A stretch of DNA of 64,000 nt from Methylobacter psychrophilus. GTDB lineage: Bacteria > Pseudomonadota > Gammaproteobacteria > Methylococcales > Methylomonadaceae. A program made the position numbers and the translations under genes. Below the pieces are notes generated by a model. It did not search any database, was not told the DNA's origin, and saw only the letters and a program-made list of their open reading frames with translations. This document shows, piece by piece, positions 1-9,591 of the stretch; position 1 is the first letter of the stretch; the number at the start of each line of letters is the position of its first letter. The stretch is from NCBI RefSeq assembly GCF_025583945.1, contig NZ_JAOEGU010000022.1, forward strand, positions 1-64,000, read 5' to 3'.

Positions 1-291
1 AAGTATATGGGGATTATAAATTGGGGGCTTATTGATTGCGAGTTGCCTAAAGGCCGGAGTACAAACCTAGGTTTGTACTCCAAATTATCAAGGTGTCAGG
101 TATTGTCACTGCCATTAAGTTAAGTATATGGGGATTATAAATTGGGGGCTTATTGATTGCGAGTTGCCTAAAGGCCGGAGTACAAACCTAGGTTTGTACT
201 CCAAATTATCAAGGTGTCAGGTATTGTCACTGCCATTAAGTTAAGTATGTGGAGACTATAAATTGGGGGCTTATTGATTACGAGTTGCCTA
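1..291. repeat. Tandem 121-bp repeat with internal perfect palindrome
   Basis: Two near-identical 121-base units (1-121 and 122-242) are followed by a diverged partial third unit from 243 to about 291. Each full unit holds a perfect 26-base palindrome (56-81 and 177-202) centred on CCTAGG. The third copy loses identity just before the palindrome position. No gene is supported here. The array may continue left of the window. It could be a dispersed palindromic repeat amplified by slippage, or a protein-binding or transcript-end site downstream of the minus-strand lipid genes; nothing in the sequence decides between these. Confidence 0.9.
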
Positions 292-366
292 ACCAGGCAA
301 ATCGAAGTATCTGTAACTGGTTACGGCTAGCGCCTAAACTGACTTACCCGGCTGATTTTGTAAAAA

Positions 367-1716
367 TTATAATCGTTTTATTTCTTCTGCAAGCACCTGA
401 ATGGTTTTCTCAATTTGTGCTTCAGTATGTTCACAGGATATGAAAAAACGCAGGCGGGCAGATTTTTCGGGTACTGCCGGATAGAGTATGGGTTGTACGT
501 TGATGCCTCGTTCAAATAATGCCGTCGATAGACGCACAGCCTTGATAGAGCTGCCGGTAATCGCAGGAATGATGGCCAGACCGGTGCTGGGGCCGGTCTC
601 AATGCCTATTGCTTGTGCTTGTTCCAGAAAAAATCGTCCGCGCTCTTGTAGTGCAGTGACACGCTCAGGTTCCTGTTGTAAGGTCTTTAAAGCTGCCAAC
701 GAAGCGGCAGCAACCATGGGTGACATACCTACGCTATAGAGGAAGCCGGGAGCAAGAAATTTGAGGTTTTCAACTAATGCCATTCCTCCGGCGATGTAAC
801 CACCACAGCCGGCAAGTGCCTTGCTCAGCGTACCCATCCAGATATCTACGTCATTGCCTTTGAGATTAAAATGTTGACGGATACCCAGACCGGTCTTGCC
901 CATCACTCCAAAGGAATGAGCTTCATCTACCATCAAAAATACCTTGTGTTTGTTTTTGATATCAACAAAAACAGGTAGGTCAGGATAGTCGCCATCCATA
1001 CTATAGATACCTTCTATTACGATTAGTACCCGTTCAAAGTAAGGCCGTTGTTCGGTAAGAATAGCATCCAGCGTAGCGCTATCGTTGTGTGGAAAAGGCA
1101 GGCGCTTGGCACCCGAAAGCGTTATTCCTTGTAAAATACTGTTATGAACAAGTTCATCGTGAAGAATGAGATCTTTTGGTCCGAACAAATAGCCAATTGA
1201 TGTTACGTTGGTGGCATGTCCGCTAACCAAAACGATCGCATCCTCAACGTCATAGACTTTGGCGATAGTTTGTTCAAGTTCTCTATGAATGGGGCGTTCG
1301 CCAGATACCAGTCGACTTGCAGAAACTGAGGTGCCGTATTGGTCGATGGCTGTTTTAGCGGCTTCATTAGTCGCCGGATGGCCAGAAAGTGCCAGATAGT
1401 TATAACTGGCGTAGTTGATATACTCTTGGCCGCCAATTTGGGTCGTTGCTCCGGCAATACCTTCGTGTAGTTTAAAAAAAGGGTTACCAATACCCAGCCG
1501 CGCTGCGCCATCATTCATGATGCGAATTTGCTGGTAACCTTGATGTAGATGGAATCGGTAATGTTGTTCGGGGGTGTTAACCACCTTGGCAGATATGGCT
1601 ATGGGGGCTTCGGGAGTACTGCTACGCTCTACCTGACGAAGCCTGCGTTCAAGAGCCTGTTGGATAAGTTTGTCTTTTATTTGGGCGGTCAGGCCGGGAA
1701 GTCCTTTTTGAGACAT
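367..1716 (-). CDS. Alpha-oxoamine synthase (PLP-dependent acyl transferase), PKS-associated
   Basis: Fold-type I PLP enzyme of the 8-amino-7-oxononanoate synthase / serine palmitoyltransferase / 2-amino-3-ketobutyrate CoA ligase family, which joins an amino acid to an acyl thioester with loss of CO2. It has 449 residues, about 50 more than stand-alone family members, the extra being N-terminal. Seen: the DEAHS motif with Asp264 (pyridine-N ligand) and His267, and GTLSKALAG with Lys299 as the PLP Schiff-base lysine. Its ATG follows the polyketide synthase stop by one base, so the two are almost certainly co-translated. By analogy with Fum8 in fumonisin and SxtA in saxitoxin synthesis, it probably releases the polyketide chain by condensing it with an amino acid. 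A biotin role (BioF) is unlikely because no bio genes are nearby and the partner is a PKS. The amino-acid substrate is unknown. Confidence 0.88.
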   Translation of the reverse strand: MSQKGLPGLTAQIKDKLIQQALERRLRQVERSSTPEAPIAISAKVVNTPEQHYRFHLHQGYQQIRIMNDGAARLGIGNPFFKLHEGIAGATTQIGGQEYINYASYNYLALSGHPATNEAAKTAIDQYGTSVSASRLVSGERPIHRELEQTIAKVYDVEDAIVLVSGHATNVTSIGYLFGPKDLILHDELVHNSILQGITLSGAKRLPFPHNDSATLDAILTEQRPYFERVLIVIEGIYSMDGDYPDLPVFVDIKNKHKVFLMVDEAHSFGVMGKTGLGIRQHFNLKGNDVDIWMGTLSKALAGCGGYIAGGMALVENLKFLAPGFLYSVGMSPMVAAASLAALKTLQQEPERVTALQERGRFFLEQAQAIGIETGPSTGLAIIPAITGSSIKAVRLSTALFERGINVQPILYPAVPEKSARLRFFISCEHTEAQIEKTIQVLAEEIKRL

Positions 1717-1717
1717 A

Positions 1718-4700
1718 TTAATTAATTATCCTGTCAAGTGAAGTCGCACTTTGAGTTTGTATATCATTTACCAAATTTGTGATTAATTGGGTAGGATTCT
1801 CGGCCTCATGTTGTGAAACTATTTGTCGGGTTCGCGCAAGAAGTTCGGTTTTATCCGAGACTGTTTCCAGTTCACTATTACCTTTTAGCTGTTGAATAAT
1901 ACGTTCCGCCAATTTTGTGATTGTTGGGCTTTCACTCAATGCCATAACGGGGAGTCGGGTACCAAAACGCGATTCAAGGGCAACAATTAACTCAACTCCC
2001 ATTAGAGAATCCAGACCCATATCGTAAATTGATCGGGTTGGGTCAATCTTGTCCGGTGAAACCCGAAGAATTTCACCGACTTCGCTTTTGATCATGCCTG
2101 TCAATGTTGTCAATAGATCGGCGTCAGAGAGTTCTAAAAGCAACTGTTGAATATCTTCAGCGTTATCATGTTGACCATCGCTGTCATTAGTATGTCGGGC
2201 TAGTTCGCTAAACTTTGGGCTGTTTGCACTGGGCAGAAAACGGGATAGCGCTTTCCAGTCAAGTTCCATTACGCCAAGATTGGAACGATCTGTCATTAAC
2301 ATACTTTCCAGAACATCAAGAGCGATGCCAGAGTTGAGCGCTGATCCACCCATGCGGTTTTGCAAGGCTTCCTTGATTTTTTTATTACGAGCCAAAAATC
2401 CGACATCATCAATAGCACCCCAAGCTATGCAGGTAGCCGGTAGCCCGTTAATCCGGCGCTGCTGTGCCAAAGCTTCCAGGCAAGCATTGGCAGCCACATA
2501 ATTACCTTGGCCAGGATTACCGAACAGAGTGGTTGCAGATGAAAACAGAATAAAGAAGTCCAGAGGCATATCAATAGTCATTTCATGCAGATAATAGGCC
2601 CCTAATGCTTTTGGTTCGAGCACGCTTCTAATCTGCTTCGCGTCCATATTACGTATCAATCCGTCATTGATAACGGTGGCGGCATGGACAATGCCTTTTA
2701 TTGGTGGAAGGCTATTTGCTATTTCAGTGAATAATACTGAAATAGCCTTTTTGTCAGTAATATCGCATGAAGTGGCGTAAACTTTTACGCCTTGTTTCTC
2801 GAACAGGTCTATGGCGATCTTGGCTTCATCAGAACTGGGGCCGCTACGGCTGATTAAAACGAGGTTACGAGCACCTTTACTGACCAGCCATTGTGCCGTT
2901 CTAAGTCCAAAGCCACTTAATCCTCCTGTTACCAGATAAGATACATTAGCCGGGAGTACCAGTTCTTTCAGGGTTTCTTGATTTGGGGTATAAACATTGT
3001 TAATACCATTTCGATAGGTAATGACTATCTTGCCAATCTGCCTGGCCTGCTGCATGTAGCGAAAGGCGTCAACAATATCATCGGCTTCAAAGGCATGATA
3101 GGGCAAAGGATGAAGAATACCTTCGCTAAACAAGGCCATGAGTTCAGTAAATAATCGATGAGTCAAGCCGGAATGTATCTGTAATAACTGGTCAGCATCA
3201 ATACCAAAGTAGCTAATGTTATTACGAAAAGGGCGCAGGCCTATTTTGGTGTTTTCGTAAAAATCCCGTTTACCAAGTTCCAGAAAACGGCCAAAGGGTT
3301 TAAGTATCTGAAAATTTCGATTGATGGCTTCCCCAGCCAGAGAATTAAGTATGACATCGATGCCTTTTCCGTCAGTCTGAGCCATAATTTCATCAGCAAA
3401 GGCTAGCGAACGAGAATCAAAGATGTGCTCAACACCCAATAGTTGAAGGAAATCACGTTTTTCATCTGAACCTGCGGTAGCGTAGATTTCCGCACCCATC
3501 CATTTGGCGATTTGAATGGCTGCAATACCGACACCACCGGCTGCGCCATGGATAAGTATCTTTTCACCGGGCTGCAATCTAGCCAGATGATGCAGCGCAT
3601 AATAGACAGTGAAAAAGGTACTTGGAATGGTTGCCGCAGCTTCAAATGAGATGCCTGGTGGTATAAGAGAAATAGCATTGGCTTGGGTAATTACCCGGTT
3701 ACCGAAGCTGGAGGGGCCAAAGCCAACAACCCGATCTCCCAATGAAAATTCACTGGTTTTACTGCCGACAGCTTGTACAATCCCGGAAAATTCCAGGCCC
3801 AAGGTAGGGCCTGAAAAACCATTTTCTATGGCTTCGTCGGAAAGCAGGCCAAGGGCGTACATGACATCACGAAAATTAAGGCCGGAGGCATGGACTTCAA
3901 CTTCTATTTCATCTTCAGAGGTTATGCGGCGTGGCTGTGCTTCCCAACGCAGATTACGTAACTGACCGGGGAATTGAAAGCCAAGATTTATGGTTGGGGA
4001 TTCAATTTCCTCATGTTCTCGGGAGTCGGGTCCTGGCTCAAGATACAGTCTTGGCGCATAGCGTGCACCACAGCCGGTCAGAATAATTTCCTGTTCATCG
4101 TCCGGTATATCAAATTCTTTAGCTAAAGAGGTGACAACAGTATCAATAAGCAGGGGATTTTCCAGATCAATCAGACGGACATTAGTGGTTGAAGCTTCGT
4201 TAATCAACGTTCGACCAAATCCCCATAGTGCAGCATCTACACAGATGATAGCGGATGCCGGAACCTTGGAGGAGCTACGCTTGGGCAGTAAATTGGTGGC
4301 AGCACCAGTAGTGATTAGCCAGCAGGTCGTGTTGGTTTGAGTATTTTCACAAGCCTGAATAATGTTGGCGGCAGTGGTGCATCTACTCACCTGCTGATCA
4401 AGAATGGCTTCAGCCTTGATCAGGTTTGATTGGGGTACAAGACCTGCCAGATAAATGATGCCATCGAGTAGTCCGTAGTTGGCTCTGGTATTTAACAGCA
4501 AGAGCTCAATAGTGTCAGTATCGTCAGGACATGCTTGTATGACCAGATCACCTTGCACTTGTAACTTCGCAGTTAAGTGATTTGATAGTTCTGCTGAATA
4601 ACCGTTTTTATCCGCCAGTATAATCCAGCTACGTGGTGTTATCTCAGGTAACAGGCTTGTCGGCAGCACACTTTCATCGCGTTGGGCTACCAATAAACAG

Positions 4701-7700
4701 GAGCCGGAAAAGGTGTTTGGCGAGAGTTCAAAGGTTTCTATATTGGAAAAATTGAGTTGTTGTAGCTGTAATTCCCAAAACAGATTTGTACGTTGATTAG
4801 ATAACCAACTGTCATTTTTTGCCGGATACCAGTGGTTATATTGCCCGCCAAAAACAAAGTCAATCCACCGTGAAGGTTGATTTGCAACGATAATTAAGAC
4901 GCCTCCAGGAAGGAGAGAAGCGCGAGCGTGTTCTAATGCTTTTATTGCGCATTCGAGTGCATTGAAATCGAGTGTAATGATGGCGATCTGGCAAGTAGCT
5001 GCTACGATTGGTTGTTCTGTGGCATTATCGATGAGGCGAGTGTCGATGCCGGGAAATTGTTCCTTGATCTGGGCAATATCTTCCAGTGTCGTTACCGAGG
5101 TACTGGCAAAAATGTAATCACAGCAGCTAGAGTCCATAGCTATGCAGGCATCCATGGCAAATGAAGGAGAGCCATCACTGATTTCAATGAGCCCCAAACG
5201 CTGGCCTTCAGACAGTTTATTTATGCCCTTGGTAATTAAATCGCGCAGAACCAAACCGATTTTTTGTTTACACTTGGCACCGAGTATCTGGCGTGTCAGT
5301 GTTGTTAGTGATGATTCCTGAGGGCAAATTTTAGCTAGTGTCAGGCTACCATCCAAAAGTGATTTCAGATGCATCCCGATACGTCCTACCGAGTGTATTA
5401 TTTGAAAATAGTCAGGGTAGTCTGCAACCAGGCTGTTCCAAATGTCTTGGGCTGAGGCAAAAGTATCCTCATCGGGCAAAATTTCCCAGCCGTTATGGTT
5501 TAAGGCAATAACTTGATCTTCCTCGGCCATGGTTAGTAAATGACTAAGAAACGGTACTATTTCAGGATTAGTATTTTGACAGTCAAAAATATCCTGAGCG
5601 GATAGTTTTTTGCCATCTGCCGATAATAACTGTAATGCTTGTCGGGTAAATCGACTGCAAAGGCTATCCAGCAAAGGCTCTACTTCTTCTGTGTAGCGAC
5701 GATAGGTACCTTTAAGTGTTGCACGTCTTGCCAAATCATCAATAGCTAACTTAACGTTTTCGAAAGTGATAACAGAAGTCGCATCCGGCGTAAAAGCGTG
5801 GGGTATTGGTATGCTGTGATAAGTCAGAAAACGTAAATGATCTGCTGCATTTTTGCTAAGGCGAATACTGCGAAACTGTACGCCTTTGAGAACAGCTATG
5901 GCTATACTGTCAGTATCAAAAATAGTAAATTCTGTAGTGAGTGAACGTTGGGTTTGACGTAATAAGGTGGCACGGGCAAATCCCGGCTTTGCCTTGCTGC
6001 TGCGGAAGGCAATTCTGCTTATTTTGGTAGGGACAAACGTAATGTCGGCATGAGTGCTGATATTGTCTTTCAATAACTGGAATATTAATTGAAAGGTACA
6101 ATCCAGCAGGGCCGGATGAAGGTGAGTATGTTCCAGTTCCGCTTCAATACTGTCCGGTATTTTAAGGGTAGCCAGTACAGAATTACCCTTTACCCAGCCA
6201 TAGTCAATACACTGAAAAGCCGGGCCATAAGTTAGTCCGTTTGCATCGGTAAGTGCTTTGTGGCTGGCACCGTTAAAGTCGGGTTGGTCAGCGGGTAACA
6301 AGAACTTTTCCTGGCGCAGTAAAATGTCTCCAGGCTTCGTAAGTATACGGCCTACAGCATGCACCGTCCAAGGTTCTGTACTACCATATTCTCTTGCCTT
6401 TATGGTTAAGCTACCATCTTGCGCTTCAATCTTAAGGCGAACGACTTTGGTGTGATCGGCGCTTAGCAATAACGGTGAGTGTATTTCTAAATCCTCAATT
6501 TCGGCGTAATCATCAGGATGCCAAGCCAAGGCAGCAGCCAGAGCCAGTTCAGAAAAGCCTGCGCCCGGAAAGACAATAGCTCCTCCGACCACATGATCAG
6601 CCAAGCTTGGATTAAGTTTTGTATCGAGTTGGTTTTCCCATGTGAGGTCATGTTGTTGTAATGGGTAGCCCAGCAGAGGGTGAATTTTGTGGCGATAAAG
6701 CAAGCCAATTGATTCGGGTGTTACCGGGTGCCAATGACGCTCACGTTGCCATGGATAGTTTGGTAGTTGGATAAATTGACCTGGCGTTGAAAAAACAGGC
6801 GACCAGTCGAAATTTATACCGGCAATCAGTGCTTGGCTACCTGTTTTCCAGACCAGTTCCGGGTTATCATTGTTCCGGTTAATTGTTGACAGAATTCGAC
6901 TTTCTGTCTCCAGGTCTTTTACGCAGTCATTGATATAACTGCGTAAGACGGCATGAGGACCGATCTCAATGAAAATATTGATATCATTGCTCAGGATGCT
7001 TTTGATGGCTTGCTCGAACAATACGGGTTTGCGAATGTTGTGCCACCAGTATGTTGCATTAAGCTCTGTTCCGTTTAACAGTGCTCCGGTTACCGTCGAG
7101 TAAAAGGGGGTGAGGGTTTCCTGCACGTGGAGTTCTGCCAGCGTCTGTTTGATACCGCTTTCGATTTCATCCATGATCGGGCTGTGAAAGGCATAATCAA
7201 GATCCAGTCGCCTATTGAAGATGTTACGTTCGTTTAAAGCCGATTCAAGGCAACCAAGCCGTTGTGGACTACCGGCGATGGTCACCCCACGGGAGCTATT
7301 GATTCCTGCAATGGTCAATGTTGAAGCAAGATTTAGTTCGTCAAGCAATTGTTGAGTCGCTTCATGGCTTAGCGCTACAGCAGTCATTGCTCCTTTGCCT
7401 TTGGTCATTCCTTGTAGCTCGCTACGGTGATAGATAACTGCCACTGCCGCCTCTAGCGATAATGCACCTGATGCCCAAGCTGCAGCAACTTCGCCTACAC
7501 TGTGACCGGTTACAGCGACAGGCATAATACCCTGGCGCTGCAACATTCGTGTAATTCCAACTTGAAGCGCGAACAGGGCAGGTTGCGCAATTTCCGTATA
7601 TTGGTAACGATCTTCGCCATTCCTGCCTGCCAGCTCATCTTCCAGTGAAAAATCAGCATAGCGACTAAATATGGCATCAATTTCCCTGATCGTATCCCTA

Positions 7701-9361
7701 AACAAGGAATCTTCTTCCAGAAGTCGCTTGCCCATTCCTGCCCACTGGGAACCATTCCCTGAATAGATAAAAGCCGGGCCGGAAGGTGCTTTTAAGGCTG
7801 ATCCTGATACTACCAAGTGTTGTCCTGGTTCATCATTGGCAAAATCAAGCAGTTCTTTGGCGAGATTTTTTGTTGTGGTGCCATAAACTATTGCACGGTG
7901 CTCATGCCATTCTCGACTAAATACGGCATTGTAGGCAATGTTGTAAAGTGCAGACTCGGGTTGGTTCTTTAGAAAGTTGGAAAAATCGAGGGCTGCAGCT
8001 TTTAGCGCGAGAGGATCTTTGGCCCAGAGAATGATCGGCAGAAGGGAGGTGTTGGTCTGTTCGGGTGAGGATAATTTAACTGGTTCATGACTTTCCAGAA
8101 TTACATGGGCATTGGCACCACCAAAACCAAAGGAATTTATACCAATAACAAGTTTTCCGGTTTTTTTAAGAGACTGTTTTTTGGTAATAACTTCAATGTT
8201 CAGCTCATCAAAAGGAATATTTGGGTTGAGATTTTTAATACCGATAGTTGCCGGGACTAACCGATGCCGTATGCAATAAAGTGCTTTTACCAAGCCAGCT
8301 ACAGCCGAAGCTGCTTCAAGATGACCTAAATTGCTTTTTATCGAACCGATACGTAGCGGGTTATTAGACGGTCGTAGCTTTCCCAGTGCTTCGCCAATTG
8401 CGCGTACTTCAACCGGGTCACCTACTGCCGTACCCGTGCCATGGGCTTCGATGTAATCTATCGTCGCAGGATCAATTCCGGCCTGACTGTATACCTGATT
8501 TAGTAAGGCAGCTTGGGTTTTGGAATTAGGTAAGGTAAGTCCTGATTTTTTGCCATCCGTGTTAATCGCAGAATTTGCAACAACGGCCAAAATAGGATTG
8601 CCATCGGCTATCGCTTGATCATAATCTTTAAGAAAAAAGACCCCTCCGCCTTCGGACCGTACATAGCCATCAGCATCAGCATCAAACGGATTGCAGCGTC
8701 CTCGAGGGGACAGCATGGAGGCTTTGGCAAAGATAATAAAGCCATAAGGATGCATATGCAGGCTAACGCCACCGGTCAACGCCTGGGTACTTTCACCTGA
8801 CAAAATAGAGCGGCATGCCTGGTGAAAGGCCACCATGGACGATGAGCAGGCAGTATCAATTGCCATGCTGGGGCCTTGCAAATCAAGAACATAAGAAATG
8901 CGATTAGCAGCAATGCTTAAGTTGTTACCTGTAGCGACTGATGCATCAATGGCGGCAAGATCATCGGCTGACCGATAGGCGTGATCTGTGCCGGCAATGC
9001 CGATAAAAACGCCACATTGACTGCCACGAATAGTGGAAGGCTTAATGCCTGAGTTTTCCAGTGCCTCCCAACTCATTTCCAGTAATAGCCGTTGCTGGGG
9101 ATCCATCTGTATGGCTTCTCGTGGAGAAATGCCAAAGAATCCTGCATCGAACGTTGTAATATCTCCGATAGAGCCGGCAGCGAAGGTGTAGCTGGTTCCT
9201 GGGTGATTTTTATTGGGATGGAGGAAGCTGTCCTTTTCCCATCGACCTGAATTAACTTCTGTCACCAGATCGCGTTCGTCAAGCAGATCTTGCCAATAAT
9301 CGCTGTTGGTTGTGCCTGGGAATCTGAATGAAAAGCCGGTAATTGCAACTCGTTTTGTCAT
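1718..9361 (-). CDS. Highly reducing type I polyketide synthase, KS-AT-DH-(pseudo-MT)-ER-KR-ACP
   Basis: Single-module, fully reducing synthase of 2547 residues. Ketosynthase: Cys172 in DTACSSS, His307 in EAHGTGT, His347 in SNLGHLEAA. Acyltransferase: Ser621 in GHSVGE. Dehydratase: His923 in the LADHVVGGA hot-dog motif and Asp1087 in HPALLDC. Residues about 1150-1520 sit where a C-methyltransferase lies in related enzymes but lack a clear glycine-rich SAM motif. Enoyl reductase: HGAAGGVG near 1940. Ketoreductase: TGGLSGFG near 2142 and catalytic Tyr near 2288. Acyl carrier: Ser2452 in GLDSLMG. A tail of about 60 residues follows the carrier and there is no thioesterase. With all reductive domains present and one module, iterative synthesis of a saturated chain is expected. 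Lack of a thioesterase fits release by the adjacent oxoamine synthase. No clear Shine-Dalgarno precedes the ATG. No carrier-activating phosphopantetheinyl transferase is in the window. Confidence 0.93.
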   Translation of the reverse strand: MTKRVAITGFSFRFPGTTNSDYWQDLLDERDLVTEVNSGRWEKDSFLHPNKNHPGTSYTFAAGSIGDITTFDAGFFGISPREAIQMDPQQRLLLEMSWEALENSGIKPSTIRGSQCGVFIGIAGTDHAYRSADDLAAIDASVATGNNLSIAANRISYVLDLQGPSMAIDTACSSSMVAFHQACRSILSGESTQALTGGVSLHMHPYGFIIFAKASMLSPRGRCNPFDADADGYVRSEGGGVFFLKDYDQAIADGNPILAVVANSAINTDGKKSGLTLPNSKTQAALLNQVYSQAGIDPATIDYIEAHGTGTAVGDPVEVRAIGEALGKLRPSNNPLRIGSIKSNLGHLEAASAVAGLVKALYCIRHRLVPATIGIKNLNPNIPFDELNIEVITKKQSLKKTGKLVIGINSFGFGGANAHVILESHEPVKLSSPEQTNTSLLPIILWAKDPLALKAAALDFSNFLKNQPESALYNIAYNAVFSREWHEHRAIVYGTTTKNLAKELLDFANDEPGQHLVVSGSALKAPSGPAFIYSGNGSQWAGMGKRLLEEDSLFRDTIREIDAIFSRYADFSLEDELAGRNGEDRYQYTEIAQPALFALQVGITRMLQRQGIMPVAVTGHSVGEVAAAWASGALSLEAAVAVIYHRSELQGMTKGKGAMTAVALSHEATQQLLDELNLASTLTIAGINSSRGVTIAGSPQRLGCLESALNERNIFNRRLDLDYAFHSPIMDEIESGIKQTLAELHVQETLTPFYSTVTGALLNGTELNATYWWHNIRKPVLFEQAIKSILSNDINIFIEIGPHAVLRSYINDCVKDLETESRILSTINRNNDNPELVWKTGSQALIAGINFDWSPVFSTPGQFIQLPNYPWQRERHWHPVTPESIGLLYRHKIHPLLGYPLQQHDLTWENQLDTKLNPSLADHVVGGAIVFPGAGFSELALAAALAWHPDDYAEIEDLEIHSPLLLSADHTKVVRLKIEAQDGSLTIKAREYGSTEPWTVHAVGRILTKPGDILLRQEKFLLPADQPDFNGASHKALTDANGLTYGPAFQCIDYGWVKGNSVLATLKIPDSIEAELEHTHLHPALLDCTFQLIFQLLKDNISTHADITFVPTKISRIAFRSSKAKPGFARATLLRQTQRSLTTEFTIFDTDSIAIAVLKGVQFRSIRLSKNAADHLRFLTYHSIPIPHAFTPDATSVITFENVKLAIDDLARRATLKGTYRRYTEEVEPLLDSLCSRFTRQALQLLSADGKKLSAQDIFDCQNTNPEIVPFLSHLLTMAEEDQVIALNHNGWEILPDEDTFASAQDIWNSLVADYPDYFQIIHSVGRIGMHLKSLLDGSLTLAKICPQESSLTTLTRQILGAKCKQKIGLVLRDLITKGINKLSEGQRLGLIEISDGSPSFAMDACIAMDSSCCDYIFASTSVTTLEDIAQIKEQFPGIDTRLIDNATEQPIVAATCQIAIITLDFNALECAIKALEHARASLLPGGVLIIVANQPSRWIDFVFGGQYNHWYPAKNDSWLSNQRTNLFWELQLQQLNFSNIETFELSPNTFSGSCLLVAQRDESVLPTSLLPEITPRSWIILADKNGYSAELSNHLTAKLQVQGDLVIQACPDDTDTIELLLLNTRANYGLLDGIIYLAGLVPQSNLIKAEAILDQQVSRCTTAANIIQACENTQTNTTCWLITTGAATNLLPKRSSSKVPASAIICVDAALWGFGRTLINEASTTNVRLIDLENPLLIDTVVTSLAKEFDIPDDEQEIILTGCGARYAPRLYLEPGPDSREHEEIESPTINLGFQFPGQLRNLRWEAQPRRITSEDEIEVEVHASGLNFRDVMYALGLLSDEAIENGFSGPTLGLEFSGIVQAVGSKTSEFSLGDRVVGFGPSSFGNRVITQANAISLIPPGISFEAAATIPSTFFTVYYALHHLARLQPGEKILIHGAAGGVGIAAIQIAKWMGAEIYATAGSDEKRDFLQLLGVEHIFDSRSLAFADEIMAQTDGKGIDVILNSLAGEAINRNFQILKPFGRFLELGKRDFYENTKIGLRPFRNNISYFGIDADQLLQIHSGLTHRLFTELMALFSEGILHPLPYHAFEADDIVDAFRYMQQARQIGKIVITYRNGINNVYTPNQETLKELVLPANVSYLVTGGLSGFGLRTAQWLVSKGARNLVLISRSGPSSDEAKIAIDLFEKQGVKVYATSCDITDKKAISVLFTEIANSLPPIKGIVHAATVINDGLIRNMDAKQIRSVLEPKALGAYYLHEMTIDMPLDFFILFSSATTLFGNPGQGNYVAANACLEALAQQRRINGLPATCIAWGAIDDVGFLARNKKIKEALQNRMGGSALNSGIALDVLESMLMTDRSNLGVMELDWKALSRFLPSANSPKFSELARHTNDSDGQHDNAEDIQQLLLELSDADLLTTLTGMIKSEVGEILRVSPDKIDPTRSIYDMGLDSLMGVELIVALESRFGTRLPVMALSESPTITKLAERIIQQLKGNSELETVSDKTELLARTRQIVSQHEAENPTQLITNLVNDIQTQSATSLDRIIN

Positions 9362-9591
9362 TGTTCTTGTTTATTTTTATTATGCTAAAAGCCTCAGACA
9401 AAGCCGGAGACTTGAAAAGTGAATCGCTCAATGCGAACCGATTATTGTACCGCGAAAATCATAGTGGTTTCTGAAAGATTAAATTTGATGTCCACGTTCT
9501 CGGTTTGGTAATTGTGATCAGTAATTTGCCAAATGACATGATTTAATCTCCATAATGACTCAATATAATCCCGCGAAAATGAAAAGTTAAT

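Noticed and set aside
249-443. 64-codon plus-strand frame at the left edge
   Set aside because: It begins in the tandem repeat and runs antisense into the oxoamine synthase.
367-1716. BioF (biotin synthesis)
   Set aside because: Family match is shared, but the one-base junction to a PKS and the lack of other bio genes favour a PKS-release role.
3403-3678. Alternative frames inside the PKS gene
   Set aside because: Shadow frames of a clear 2547-residue gene; no frameshift in the PKS is needed.
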